This document shows positions 1 through 12,860 of a stretch of DNA of 64,000 nt, one piece after another. Position numbers and translations under genes: made by a program. Numbering within the stretch: the first letter of the stretch is position 1; every line of letters begins with the position of its first letter. The notes under the pieces are model-generated. The model was given only the letters and a program-made list of their open reading frames with translations. It did not search any database and was not told where the DNA came from. Source of the DNA: Meghimatium bilineatum (Eukaryota > Mollusca > Gastropoda > Stylommatophora > Philomycidae); assembly GCA_034231615.1 (NCBI GenBank), contig CM067316.1:27890093-27954092 (forward strand). Direction: 5' to 3'.

Positions 1-1154
1 CCACGTCTTGCCCGTACTAGTTGAAGCACAACGTCGGAGTGTCGAAACAACATGGTAACTGTTAACGAAGGTTACGAATACGGGAAGGTTACGTTCTCCA
101 GAGAACTCTTCTACCCCTATGACTGCAAATCATAAAGGGGTATAAATCGAAAATAATAAGACATGCAATCTTGTACAGCATCATGTTTTATGTTCTGTTG
201 GCAGTTCAATCGTGACACTGCTTACCTGTATCAAATCGTTTGTTAAGTGTTCTCTGCTTGCCAATTCACTATCTCTTCCTACTTCTTCCAGCTAGCAAAC
301 TCTGAGAGCAACATCTTCTGCTTCAGCCATTCAAGACACTGTCTAAATATTGCTTGACACTATTCAGTTACCTTCAAGCAAGACTTTCATCATGGTGTCA
401 GGTCTTTATTGTATGTTTTGAAAAAATTATATTTGATTTTAGTATCTTCAACCGCAATACACGGCAGCACTATGTAATGAAGCTAGGACTAAAATATGCC
501 ACAAGTGGTTGAAAAATTAAGACTGGCCAGGCTAACCCACATCCGAACAAGACTATTGTTAGACGTCGCAATTAATCCAAAGGGGACTCAATATTTCTCA
601 GTTGTGGCACGTGACTAGGAAAGATGACATTTGCATTGAGCCAGAGAAATCATACTGCTCACCATGACACATTGTTACAGCGGGTGCTGCGTGATGAGGA
701 CAAAGGTTCAAAGGCGGAGCCTCACAAAAACACCAAAGCACACGATGTTACATGGCCATAAAGAATGTAACAGAATGAGATCTATCTGTCAAAACATTTT
801 GCAAATAGTCTGCACCTATTACTAGCGGAGGTTATGCAAGTGATACCAACTATTGTGCAAGTGGTACGCTGTGTGTCCACTAGTGCAAACCCTATCACAT
901 ACACAATTCCAAATGTCCAAAATGTCCAGCACAGGGCTATATATCTGTTTTCAGTGAGGGGGAGGGGACCTTTAATTAAAAATGAAAACAAAAGAAATAA
1001 TGACCATTAGCTCATTTTATGAGTAAATCCCTCTTTTTAGTGAGATATTTGAAGCAATGTTGATGAAAGTTTTCAGATGCGTAGAAGAGAACGGGGATTT
1101 ATCCACATTTTGGCTAAACTCTCAGTCAATGTTGTGATTTCCAGAACGAAAACA
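1..1154. other. No recognised gene or element
   Basis: Mixed AT-rich sequence. Reading frames are short and closed by many stops. I recognise no protein family, structured RNA or repeat copy here. It may be intronic or intergenic host DNA or very old repeat sequence. Confidence 0.5.
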
Positions 1155-1683
1155 TATGTGTAAAAACTTGAAGGGATTGCCTAAGAGTGAAAAATTAGGT
1201 GTAAAAACTGGTACTAGTTGCCTAGGAGGGAAAAATTAGGTGTAAAAACTGGTACTAGTTGCCTAGGAGTGAAATATTAGGTGTAAAAACTGGTACTAGT
1301 TGCCTAGGAGTGAAAAATTAGGTGTAAAAACTGGTACTAGTTGCCTAGGAGTGAAAAATTAGTTGTACAAACTGGTACTAGTTGCCTAGGAGTGAAAAAT
1401 TAGGTGTAAAAACTGGTACTAGTTGCCTAGGAGTGAAAAATTAGGTGTAAAAACTGGTACTAGTTGCCTAGGAGTGAAAAATTAGGTGTAAAAACTGGTA
1501 CTAGTTGCCTAGGAGTGAAAAATTAGGTGTACAAACTGGTACTAGTTGCCTAGGAGTGAAAAATTAGGTGTAAAAACTGGTACTAGTTGCCTAGGAGTGA
1601 AAAATTAGGTGTAAAAACTGGTACTAGTTGCCTAGGAGTGAAAAATTAGGTGTACAACTTAGGAGGTTGCCTAGGAGTGAAAG
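1155..1683. repeat. 41-bp minisatellite, about 13 copies
   Basis: The unit runs from one GGTGTAAAAACTGG to the next in 41 bases and also holds GGTACTAGTTGCCTAGGAG. Copies are nearly identical in the middle, with single substitutions such as GTACAAA for GTAAAAA. The first and last copies are degraded, as is usual for an array evolving by unequal exchange. Each unit carries two 6-bp palindromes, ACTAGT and CCTAGG. The unit length is not a multiple of three and the array encodes nothing. Confidence 0.95.
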
Positions 1684-2852
1684 CTCACAATTATAAGGCA
1701 CACATGAAACAACATAAAAATATTTTTTTTTTAAATCAACAACACCGAAATTAACACTTCCGGGTTATCTCCACATTCTGTCATGTGAACGCGAATAGTG
1801 CCGCTCTTGTTCGTTGTATTTTGTTGCGTATGTAGTCTTAAAGACCTTTTGGTCGAAACGTCGATTTGTATTTTGGTCGAAACGTCGAGTTGTGTGTGTT
1901 TATTATGTGCTTTTACAGTGATTAGCAAAACCTGATTACTCTGTTCCAGCTTTTGCCTGTTGGATTTCATCAGTTTGCTACAGTGAGTACATATTATATA
2001 CCTAATTAAAGCAGTTTTTATCATAACGATTGTCTTGTGTTGCTGGGACCTGAATGGGAGCAAGTAATAATAGTACTGTCATCTGCTATACGTGTCGCAA
2101 GAGAAAAGAGTATTGGGCACTAGATAGCTATCCCTAGCTTATAGAATATGACTAAAAATGCAATTCTGAAGTCAGCATACCGGGCCAACATGTGCACAAA
2201 TAGTAGCCAAGTTGTAAACCCTGATGCTATGCATTTTATTCTTTGGACTATATACTTCTAACTGATAGGAGTGCGAGAACGAAAGAAGAGACATAGAAGA
2301 GACAGAAACCAGCAAATTAATCGTAAACATTTGAAGGAAGCTACATCTCACAATATCAGCAAATATTGCTACTTACAGCAACTGTCGTAACAACAACAAG
2401 AACTACAAATATTAAATACAATCCTAGACATATATGGTTATGTTTTTTGTGTGCTCAGGCGGACAGCCACATATAAGAAACATAAAAATGCTTGAGCTGT
2501 TGGATAAATCTGCTCTAGACATCATCATTATGACACTGTTTTACTGTTGGCATAACAACAGTGCAGTCCGAGACCAAATCGTAAATCTTGATCCTAATAT
2601 TGGCATATCATGATGATCACTGAAGTATTCATATTTGCTTAAAGATGGGTAGATATACTTACTAAAAAATTGCATGAGTCGAACCGAGTCAAGTTGGAAG
2701 CCCCTGATGAGATCATAAGTTTGGAATAAATGGTAAGCAACGTGGAACAGAGATCGACCTGAAAGTAGACATATGAATATGGTTATCTGCAAGCAAGTAG
2801 TGAGCAAATAATTGTCTTAAAACCTTTTTCTACATCACGTTTTGTTCTCTCT
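1684..2852. other. No recognised gene; contains one ribozyme-like motif
   Basis: Apart from the GGTCGAAACGTC motif pair near 1.85 kb, annotated separately, I see nothing I can name. Open frames are short and look accidental. Confidence 0.45.
1836..1890 (+). repeat. Dispersed repeat with GGTCGAAACGTC motif, twice
   Basis: A GACC-TTTT-GGTC hairpin is followed directly by GAAACGTC, and a second GGTCGAAACGTCGA begins 24 bases after the first. The arrangement stem-GAAA-CGTC resembles the 3' half of a hammerhead ribozyme core, found in Penelope-like elements and retrozymes. The 5' core (CUGANGA) is poorly kept here. Related motifs occur near 16.8 kb (minus) and 25.1 kb (plus). Function is not shown. 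Confidence 0.4.
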
Positions 2853-3019
2853 TAAGGAGTGCTGGGAGATTTTTCTAAGCTGTGGAAATAAAGGCCGTTT
2901 TGCCGATAGCAGTCATCACAATGTCACAAGGAAGGATTTTTTATTGCACTTTCGAAAGACAAGATCTATCCGTTATTTTGAGCTAGGAGTCTAATGGCAA
3001 CATTCTAGCCATTCCGACA
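2853..3019 (-). mobile_element. tRNA-derived SINE, family S1 (decayed copy)
   Basis: On the plus strand the segment CTGTGGAAATAAAGGCCG and the following bases match the body of the SINE at 24174-24393, in the same order and orientation. The tRNA-like head would lie at the right end and is badly eroded (ATTCTAGCCATTC corresponds to the head of the better copy). No target-site duplication could be read. Short minus-strand frames across this region are accidental. Confidence 0.6.
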
Positions 3020-3536
3020 ATTTCTCTGCAATCTAATAATCGCCAACACCAGTCGAGGCTTAAAACTCACTACATAGACAAAGAAGGCGTTAAACACATT
3101 ATTTACAGATGCTTGAAAAACTCTATATAGACGGAAGTCATAAACACAGCATAGTAAACCGGTATTTCCTAAACCTTTCTCGCTGACATTTTGCATAAAA
3201 CCTTATGCCCACTTTAGACTCCCATTTAACCCAAAACCCTCACTTTTTTAACCCAAAAATAATTATTAAACAATTGACATTATTATATGTCTTTATATTT
3301 TTAAACAATTGTAGTTTAAAAAAAAATACTTTCATTACAACATAAAATTGACAAAAAAAATAAAAAAATTGAAACAGTAAATTTCAATTCAAGTAATAAT
3401 ACACGCTTTGTAAAATGTAAATGTGAAGGATAGCACTCGTTAGAAATTATAATTATCTGAATTTTTGGTCCAATTTAGACAAAACACGGTGGTGATCGCT
3501 TAGTTAGTGCTGAGTACAAGAAAGCTTACCATGTGT
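3020..3536. other. AT-rich, no recognised feature
   Basis: Very AT-rich, with A and T runs at 3240-3400. No family recognised. Confidence 0.45.
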
Positions 3537-3800
3537 GAAATGAGATGTCTAAGAGAAGCAGCAACCAGAACAAGAAGAGATCATGTGAAGAATGGAGAGA
3601 TTACATGAACTGCTGGAACAACATCTGTAGTCAAATATATTAAAATACAGAGACTGAAAAGGTTTCGCCATTTAATAAGAATGAACGCATTGAACGCCAG
3701 TAAGTAAGAGCATACGATATGAAAATGGAAACAACAAGACACAGAGGAAGACCAAGGAGATAAATTGAAGGAATTACTAACTTTTTGAGGCGTCACAATA
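3537..3800 (+). pseudogene. LINE reverse-transcriptase C-terminal fragment (RTE-like)
   Basis: Translation in the plus frame gives EMRCLREAATRTRRDHV, then a gap of weak similarity, then RLKRFRHLIRMNAL. These match the part of RTE-type LINE proteins after the polymerase domain, where MRCLR, TRRD and the FGHLIRM-like motif occur in this order. There are internal stops and the region ends in unrelated sequence, so it is a dead, 5'-truncated copy. It belongs to the same LINE group as the minus-strand relic at 5465-6630. Confidence 0.6.
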
Positions 3801-4441
3801 TTACTGTATATCAAGGGATCAAACGTGTCATAATCCAAAACCGATTATCATTCAATCCATCGATACCTTACACCAAAAACTACATAACAGATAGTGCTGA
3901 AAATCCTGACTCACATAAATATATTGAACAGAAAGGTACAATAATACTCATAACAACTTTGACCACTTGATGGAAGATAATTATCCGAAACTCGCTAAGA
4001 CTCATCCTGTTAAAATCATCTTTGTCATGAGAATCATCACACTTCAGATCTATGGCATCTTCCTGAGAAATGTCTGGCAGAATGTCAATGTTAATAAATG
4101 GATCTCTAATTAATATTATCCCATACCATTCATCACATGAAATACCAGGAAAGAAGAGACTGAATTCTCCGCCAAGGATTCAAAAAGTGACTGAAGTTTA
4201 ATTTTGAGTTTATTCTGACATCAAATTATCACCCAAAGTTCATTTAAGGTGGGAAAATGATTGATGAAAAGTTTTTGGATTCAAGTCGCTGCTTCCACAA
4301 TTGTATATTTTCTAGAAAAACTCGGTGATAACAATGACATAAACTAAACATCATGGAACTCAATAATGTTGGAGTTTCTGCCTTGAATTTTCAGGTTCAA
4401 GTTATTCAGAACCACAAACAAACAAACAAAAGAGTCAGAAT
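3801..4441. other. No recognised feature
   Basis: Open frames are short and unsupported. Nothing recognised except that the SINE copy starting at 4449 lies just downstream. Confidence 0.4.
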
Positions 4442-4448
4442 AGCTAAA

Positions 4449-4613
4449 TCCACCGAAGACGGATGTGTCGGGCCATTGGCGCAAATAAAACTGCGACACA
4501 ACGCATTTTCATTCTCTGGATTACATCCTGCTGGAAATCTAATAGGACCATGGTCCTGCTACAAGAGAGATTCAACAGGAGTTTGAGAATGAACGCCGAA
4601 GAAGAAGAAGAAA
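4449..4613 (+). mobile_element. GAA-tailed SINE (family S4), 5'-truncated
   Basis: The 165-bp insert is flanked by AGCTAAA at 4442-4448 and 4614-4620, a short target-site duplication. Inside is the family tail: GCGACACAACGCAT, then CATCCTGCTGGAAATCTAAT, then GAGTTTGAGAATGAACGC, ending in repeated GAA. The tail is shared with the copies at 7316, 29386 and 32771 and with the 1.27-kb element at 50684. No protein is encoded. The short frames in both directions are incidental. Confidence 0.8.
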
Positions 4614-4620
4614 AGCTAAA

Positions 4621-5464
4621 AAAAACAACAACAACCAAAAACAAAATTGTTGTCAGTGTAAGCTTCGCACAATTCATTACTTTCTTGGCCCATTAGAAGC
4701 AGTCCTACTTACGACACCAACTCAATACAACTGAGATAGCATGTTTTCTTTTGATGACCTACAGTCCCCTGTGTGAAAAAGAAGTGTCTTGTGTTCTGCT
4801 TCAAGATCATCACAAACAGCTAGGAGTAGTATTCACCGAGTTTATTTTCACATAGTTTACATCTGGTAATGCCATTTTCAGCGAGCTGCTAAGATCATGT
4901 GGCAAAAATGCGACTGCCAGAACCTGTCAGTGAATTACACAATGTGTTCCAATTATATTTGGATTCTATGTTTTGACAGGGTTGAGAAATTCAGAATGTA
5001 AACTAATAATAGCAGGTGCACACACATACAGCTCCCCCCCCCCCCCCAAAAAAAAAAAAAAAAACTATTTTCCTAGAAAAAAATGCATCTTTAATATAAA
5101 AAAAATACACAAAAGATTTTAATGTTATCAGATATTTAGTAAATATCATTTGTTTGAAACCTCTTGCACTTGATGTTTTTCATATTATGAAAAGCTGCTT
5201 TACATACGTCTCTCCTATACGATATCTTGTTTCTGATGTAGTTTCTCCATCTGATGTTATCTGGTTTCTCAGGTAGTTAAACTGTATTCATGTATTTATT
5301 TCATTATACTGAACTGAATAAAATGTTGAATCTTTCAATTTTTCAACAACCTGCGTTGTTATATCTTCTACAAGATCGTCTATTCTATGCTCTATGATGA
5401 GTATAGTAGGCGTGTGATAAGAACTATTTTTGTATAGCATTTGCTGATGACCCAAAACCTTCTT
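4621..5464. other. Unassigned sequence with a C/A homopolymer tract
   Basis: A run of about 14 C followed by about 17 A occurs at 5033-5063. The rest is AT-rich without a recognised family. The open frame at 5288-5590 on the minus strand may be the 3' end of the adjoining LINE relic, but I cannot align it with confidence. Confidence 0.4.
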
Positions 5465-6630
5465 TCTTTTCGTTTTATACCCCTTTATGCCTTGCAGTGT
5501 CAGGGGTAGAAGAGGTCTACGGAGATCGCTTTTGTGTGTGCTTGATTTATGTTTGTTTTCGTTGACTCTTTTATTTTTGTAATCAATCATTTACCAAATC
5601 TCCCCCTGGCTTTGTATCCATGAGGTCTGTATGTTGTTCGTCCATCACAAGTGATGATGATCATATGTTACATCCACTTATGAAAATTCAACTAGTTATG
5701 CCATTGATTATGAGTTCGTAGATGGCTAATGAGCCCTATTCGAGCTGTAAATGTCCGTGGACAGTTCGGGCATGGAATGACCACTGTAGACGGATATTGG
5801 TCTATCCGTACCTTTTTAGCTACTCTCCGCTGTTGCTGCCTTTCTCCTCTTTTCACAAGAGGATGCGCTCTTTTAGATTGTAGAACCCCATGTAGATCTA
5901 TTTTGTGCGAGTTCTTCCCATGTATCTTGGTCTATTTCAAAGGCTATCAGAAATAGTAATGCTGTATAGTAATGCTTTGGAATCATGCGAAAACCACTTA
6001 ATTTGTTGTCTTCTGATGTAATCCAAAATTGGTATTGTGTTTGTTAGTCTTCTGAGTTTTAGTTCCTGATTCTGTCTCTTATTGCTACTCCGGGGATTCG
6101 ATGTTGATAAGTTATTTATGTTGTAACATGTTTTATTTTAGATTCTGCTGTTAGTGTCCATGTTTGACATTGGTAGAATAGTGATGGTACGACGATCGTT
6201 TTATATAGTGCAGTTTTGGTGTTCATGCTCACACATTTGTTTTTGAAAATAGGAGACATCTGCTCCAAGATCCGGTATGCTGTATTGCATCTATGTTGGA
6301 TTTCGTTGGTGTTTGTCACATTCGATGATATCATGCTACAAGATAAGTGAATTCTTTCACCTGTTTATACGTTTTTGATAATCGATTAGAATAGTTGTGA
6401 TTCTTTCTGTCTTTTTGCGGTTGACATTACCTCATTTTTTCCCGTGTTTATCTTATATTAAAGTCCTTATAACTTATATTAAAATATGTTGTGCGGAGCT
6501 TATTTATTTATATGTTATTGCAGTTGTTCTTTTATTGTTGCTATTATTGCATGATCGACTGCAAAAACAAATTCGCTCAGGAAGTTGTTTAGATTGTCTT
6601 CTTCATTAGTGTTGACAATTTTACATATGA
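5465..6630 (-). pseudogene. RTE-like LINE relic, polymerase to C-terminus, interrupted
   Basis: Read on the minus strand from 6630 downward, the translation shows FAVDHAIIA, a decayed form of the F-A-D-D polymerase active site, then KEFTYLV, then IQHRCNTAYRILEQMSPI and SLFYQCQTWTLTAESK, all typical of the RT-to-C-terminal stretch of this LINE group. The 3' part, RRPLLPLTLQGIKGYK, is at 5470-5520. The second aspartate of the active site is lost and there are stops and frameshifts. A different LINE fragment interrupts it at 5633-5961. A sister copy of the 3' half is at 25930-26260. Confidence 0.7.
5633..5961 (-). pseudogene. C2H2-finger LINE fragment inserted in another LINE
   Basis: The segment is bordered by CTGTAT at 5627-5632 and 5962-5967, probably a short target-site duplication. 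Its sequence matches the 3' part of the LINE at 21395-22120, for example GTCCGTGGACAGTTCGGGCA and the CACAAGTGATGATGAT terminus. Its minus-strand translation includes DTWEE-like residues upstream of the C-terminal region. It inserted after the host LINE was already in place, giving a relative age. Confidence 0.65.
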
Positions 6631-7303
6631 AATCGATATTTGTGATGAGATAAAACAAATAATAAAATGCACGGTTTTACTAATCAATGTTTTCCAACTG
6701 TGTGGGTGGGATTTCTTGTCTTTAGCAAGCCAATAACTTAAGCAGAGCGAGTTCATATGATGCTTCCACTGCTTTTTCATTGTGTTGACTAAAAATGCCA
6801 AAAGAATCTAATTTCAAGCGCTTAAGAGAGCTGAGTTTATTGGCAAAAATGTTTGTGGTTTGTTCTTGAATGCTGTATGGTTTGCGTTCAAATGTCGTTC
6901 CATGAAACAGGTCGCATTTAACTTAATAATTCATTCTGTTTCATTACTTAAAACACAATGAAAAACTACACAATGCGGTTGTTGTCGTTCGTTATTTTCA
7001 ATAACCCTAAATCCTTAGTTCATGTAATTATCACTGTACACTCTCTTCTTTAATGTAGACAGTGCCATCAATAAAATGGAAATGAACATAATTATAAACA
7101 GCACAAAAATTAACACAATAGATCTCTATCACTTTCATTTCTAAAAGTAGAATTTATAACATTGCACACAATTCCAGTAAAACTACAGCTCACGCTGGGC
7201 ATGCGTCGTTGCAGAGGAAAAAAATAACAGTTTCGCATCTTCGTCAATACGAGATTTTCAGAAGGACATAGTCAAATGAACAGTGGTTGTACAATTTATA
7301 TTT
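6631..7303. other. No recognised feature
   Basis: AT-rich sequence without a recognised gene or repeat, up to the target-site duplication of the next SINE. Confidence 0.4.
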
Positions 7304-7315
7304 GAAACAATAGTC

Positions 7316-7589
7316 GCCCGTGTGTTGCAGGGGCCCGAAAGGGGAGCACAGAATAGCAACACTTTTTACCTTCCACGCATGTCGTAAAAGGCGACAGGAG
7401 GTTATGGGATGGAGTTGGCTGTCCCATCCCATATAGGGTCAGTGACCCAAAGCCATGCTGAAGTAGGATGCGTCAGGCCGAAAGGCGCAGATATTGCAGC
7501 AATGCGGTAAACCGTGACACAACGCATTCCGTTCTCCGGACTACATCCTGCTAATCTGCAGAAGTTTGAGAACGAACGCAGAAGAAGTA
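7316..7589 (+). mobile_element. GAA-tailed SINE (family S4), full-length type
   Basis: A 274-bp insert is flanked by GAAACAATAGTC at 7304-7315 and 7590-7601, a perfect 12-bp target-site duplication. The body opens with GCCCGTGTGTTGCAGGGGCC, carries a hairpin built from GGGATGGAGTTGGCTGTCCC and nearby bases, and ends with GAGTTTGAGAACGAACGCAG followed by a short GAA run. The copy at 29386-29667 is colinear over its whole length. I do not see a clear tRNA head, so the origin of the 5' part is open. Confidence 0.9.
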
Positions 7590-7794
7590 GAAACAATAGT
7601 CAATATTTCTTTATAAATTTTTTTTTAAAACATGCTTATATTATTAACCGAAACGCAATAATGCCTTCAATACAATAAATTTCCAAATTCCGTCGTCACT
7701 CCCTGAGATCACCTCATGCCCCAAGTTTGGGAACATAGACCGAGTTGGTAGCATATCATATTCAATACGTAACCATCAAACCTAAATTTCTTGT

Positions 7795-7870
7795 TTATAT
7801 TGATTCTATAGGCAGTATAAATACATTCAGTATTTTGCCATTGCTTTCTAAACAGCCCGAATTTTCCAGC
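7795..7870 (-). mobile_element. SINE family S3 fragment
   Basis: TTTTGCCATTGCTTTCTAAA and the flanking bases match the conserved core of the repeat at 41540-41702 and at 22121-22290. Only the 3' portion of the element remains, without the tRNA-like head. Confidence 0.55.
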
Positions 7871-8317
7871 GGACATATAAAGATAGAAGAGGCTTAAACC
7901 TATAATATAGACAGATTGGACATCTGATACACTTCAATCTCCCTAAATACCTATTCCTTGGTTTTTCTAGCTGTCTATGAGATATTCTCGGAATTCTTCC
8001 GATGAACCAAATCTCTGTGGCCTCTAGTTTCTCACTTGTTTATTTATTTATTGTCTATGTTTCGCTTTCAAATAACAGAGGTGACTCTATGCAGCATGAC
8101 TATTTTTCAAATTTATATTGACAAAGACCTATTGCGAAAAACTACTTTTGCCTGTTTTATTATATTTCCTGTTTATGATGTATCCCCCCCCCCCCAATCT
8201 GATCTTATCAGGGTTCCCAGATAGTTAAACTGTTAAACTAGCTCGAATTTTGAGCCATATACCCTCTCAGAGTATAAGACATTTTTAATAGGTATCGCAT
8301 TAAGTCGAAAGCTGAAG

Positions 8318-8400
8318 TCTCCTGGGTACGAATGAAAGCTGAGAGAAAGTACGAGTAAATTGCTCGCAATTTCTGGAGTTATTGACATCAACAACAACAG
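8318..8400. repeat. Dispersed repeat of unknown class
   Basis: GAATGAAAGCTGAGAGAAA followed by CTCGCAATTTCTGGAGTTA is similar to segments at 11567-11650 and 38488-38590, which share AGAAAGCTC(A/C)GAGAAACC and a later (C/T)TGGGG block. No coding capacity or termini recognised. Confidence 0.45.
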
Positions 8401-8489
8401 TTGTTGAGCTATTAACTTTGATGCTGCATGCTAGGGTAGTGTACCTATGAACTTTGATGCTGCATGCTAGGGTAGTGTACCTATTGGAA

Positions 8490-9753
<1,264 letters not shown>

Positions 9754-9804
9754 GTATGTGGGCGTGCCTGGCGCGTTAGTGTGTGTTCGTATGTGTATAT
9801 ATAT

Positions 9805-10268
9805 ATTGGCAACCTACGGGAATATTGTGCCTAGAAATTTTCAATGGATTAACCTAGCTTTTTCTCTATACGGCTGTGAAACATGAACCCAAAGTAAAAC
9901 AGCGGCAAAGAAGATCAATGCATTCGAGCTGAAATGCTACAGAAAGATACTTAGAATATCATGGAATGAAAAAATCAGAAACTCAGATATTATAAACACA
10001 TTGAACATCCATGCAGAGTGTTAGTTACTAAACACAATAACAAAAAGAAAACTACGCATGTTTTGTCATATAAAGAGACACAACTGTTTAGAAAGACAAA
10101 TAATGGAGGGAAGAGTACCTGGGAAGAGAACCACGAAGACGATGGACTGACGAAATTAAAGATAACACGAATACATCGCTAGAAAATGCAAAACACATCG
10201 TCCAAGACAGAGAGAGGTTCAGAGAGTTCATTGGGAAGACAACGTTCTGGAAGAAATACGTCACTTGA
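9805..10268 (+). pseudogene. RTE-type LINE C-terminal relic
   Basis: Plus-strand translation shows LYGCET, then TAAKKINAFELKCYRKILRI, then KRKLRMFCHIKRHNCLERQI and a PGKRTTKT-like basic stretch: the usual order after the polymerase domain of RTE proteins. In-frame stops follow LYGCET and occur in the last third. The 3' end, ACGTTCTGGAAGAAATACGT, matches the ends of the minus-strand copies at 32025-32460 and 36640-36960. The preceding GGCAACCTACGGGAAT block also recurs, inverted, near 36.94 kb. Confidence 0.75.
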
Positions 10269-10394
10269 CCAATCGAGTCATATTTTGTTATGCCATATCT
10301 TAACACGGAGGGCATGTCACTGGACATTGGGTTATCGTCCCGCTTGAATTTCTTCAGCAATCAACTGGTGACGTTCCAGTTTTCAATGTCCCAG

Positions 10395-10580
10395 CATACT
10401 TCATGGATTCTGGTTTAAAATATGTTATTCTACTTGTCCTTTCAGTTCGTCCCTTTGTTTGGATAGTCGCGTACATTTCACCACAGTATTCCATCCACCT
10501 GTTTAGAATGTGTTTGTTTTCTGTTAGTGTGTTTCCCCATGTTTCTTCTACTGCTCGTGTGGTTATAAAGCTTATGAAGG
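10395..10580 (-). pseudogene. Small LINE fragment, N-terminal side of RT
   Basis: On the minus strand the translation gives TWGNTLTENKHILNRWIEYC and then GEMYATIQ. A motif like RWxEYCxxMY is typical of RTE and related LINEs upstream of the polymerase palm domain. The same block reads LRWREYCKEMCTE in the longer copy at 14455-16330. Little else survives. Confidence 0.5.
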
Positions 10581-11689
10581 TGTTCTAGTTAATGAACGAG
10601 ATCCGGTAAAAAGTTCCATGGGTGAAAATGCCAATATAATGTGACAGTGTTGCCATTTCCAAGTGTGAAATATGGGAGTGACGCGCATTTGTACTGTTTT
10701 TTTCATAATATAGTTAGTAGTTTAAGAATTTATGAAGAATATAGCTGTTATTTATAGTGCTTTACCAGTAATGACATATATATGAGAGGGTTTGATGTGT
10801 TCAGCCACGTTCTCCTACCCCCTTAGCAAAGTGTCGCATCATATTAAGAAACATGCTGAAAAAAATAAACTCTCTCTTTACCGATTTCCCAAAAATATGC
10901 AATGATAATTTTTTAGGTAACCATCATACCTTTTGGGAGTCGTGTTTACGGTGCTGTTTACCACATGTGCGTTGTGCCAAGTAACCAGTGTATGCACAAT
11001 GGATAGATGTTAATTTCTGAGTGGATCAAAGTGATGGCTATCTTCTTGTTCTGCAATCAATCACACTTTGTATCCAGTCCTATATTGCTCATGTACAGAG
11101 TGGTTTGCTTTAGATCGTTGTAGTTTTCACAGAACGTATGTGTCCTTACCAGTTGTGTTCTGTGTTTGAACTGATCTTATTCGACTATAGCATGCCTGTC
11201 TCCCTATGTGCCACTTGTTAATATATTGTAAAAGAACCTATGTATATTTCAAACAGCAAACTTTCCTTATAGGAACTACTTCCTGGTCTCATTGAATCTA
11301 ACAAGAATGGCAAAGTAACATAGATGTATTATGTAAACCTTACACAGATAGATGACTTCACGTTGGAGAAATCGGATTCGCTTGGAATTTACATATATTT
11401 TTGTGTCACCATTTCTGATATACATATTTTGAAACATACTCGTATAATTAAAAGCACATAAAAAATATTATGTTGAACTTTTAAAATGTGCTCAGTCAAC
11501 CTGAACAGAGGTGTTTGGGTTTGGTTTACATCGAATATACAATTGTTACGGATAAGATGTCCTGGTTATGAAAGAAAGCTCAGAGAAACCACACCACTAC
11601 ACATGAATTAAGTGGAAGTTGTTCTCAATTCCTGGGGTTAGTGACAAACATAACATAGATCCAATGTATTGAAAGTTTTATAGTTTAAG
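10581..11689. other. No recognised gene; one dispersed repeat
   Basis: AT-rich. The segment 11567-11650 belongs to the unclassified dispersed repeat also seen at 8318 and 38488. I could not support any coding region. Confidence 0.4.
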
Positions 11690-12225
11690 GACACCTAACA
11701 GCATGCAATGGCGACATTGAAACTTGCGCAAATGAAAAATCTTTGGCAAGGTACCAGCAGCAAAGCCAAACTATGTATGATCAGAACATGCTTATTTCCA
11801 GTGGTAATATACGGTTGTGAGACATGAACATTAAATAACACAATATTTAAAAAAAATCACTGCTTTCGAAACGAGGTGATGCAGAAGAGTTTTACGTATA
11901 CCATAGACAGCTAAAACGACAAATCAGATCAATTAATAAATAAGAAATTAAGATCAATAAACGTCGAAGAGTCTTAGCTCGTTAACATGACAGCTGTATT
12001 TTTTTCGGTCATATAAAGAGAAGTAACAGCATGGAAAGAATAATAGCTGAAGGCAGAGTTAACGGTAACAGGGGAAAAGTGCGCCCAAGACGATTATGCA
12101 GCGAAATATCAGAATGCTTAAAATAGTCTCTAGCTGCAGCATGTCAACTCGCCCAGAATCAGGGAGCTTTCAGGGAATAAATAAGGAAGACCACGTTCTG
12201 GAAAGAAAATATCACATGAGAAAAA
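11690..12225 (+). pseudogene. RTE-type LINE C-terminal relic
   Basis: The translation shows LKLAQMKNLWQGTSSKAKLC, LFPVVIYGCET, an AFE-like block, RRVLRIP, FFGHIKRSNSMERIIAEGRV and RGKVRPRR, in the normal RTE order for the thumb and C-terminal region. Stop codons interrupt it several times and there is at least one frame change. The 3' end includes GACCACGTTCTGGAAAGAAA, matching other copies. It is an old, 5'-truncated insertion. Confidence 0.75.
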
Positions 12226-12860
12226 CATGCACCACAAGCAAAGAAGATATTCTTTATCCAAATCAATTTTCTCTGTCTGGAAACTTTTTCAAGAAGCACA
12301 TTTAAAGATTACATGTTTCTCTTCCTATAATCCAATAGAAGAACTACATGAACAAGAATAAAGTAAACATATCTTCTCTTAGCAAGAACAGTGCAGAGCA
12401 AATGTCCAACACATCATTATATTTTCCAGGCGATAGGATGATTCAGTTTTAACGGGACAGTATCTATTTTAGATGCTTGTGTCCCACAATCTTTATCGGG
12501 AAACAAAATGCACCAGTTTTTGAAGATCTGTAGATTTTTCATAATAAGAGTAGTTTAAATGAGTTGAATGTGCGCTGAAATTCTACAGGTCAGTTAACAT
12601 GTGTACACGCTTTATATGAGAAGTATAAAACACAAAATGTTTGTCTGATGAAGTGTTAGGATGTACTTAGATACAATCAAAATATGTTTACGGTTTGTAA
12701 TTTATAATTAATGATCGGTTATTCAATTTCACGACGTGATTTTCTGAGTAAAATAATTTAACAAATAACAATATTTCATTGACTTATTTCTTTTTTTGGC
12801 AGTATTGTAGCTTTGACGTCAAAAATTACGTTAAAAATTATTTGCCAATGTTTGGACACG
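12226..12860. other. No recognised feature
   Basis: AT-rich sequence between a LINE relic and a minisatellite. Nothing recognised. Confidence 0.4.

Noticed and set aside
4463..4696. Overlapping 77-codon frames on both strands
   Set aside because: They lie across a SINE with a defined target-site duplication and a GAA tail.
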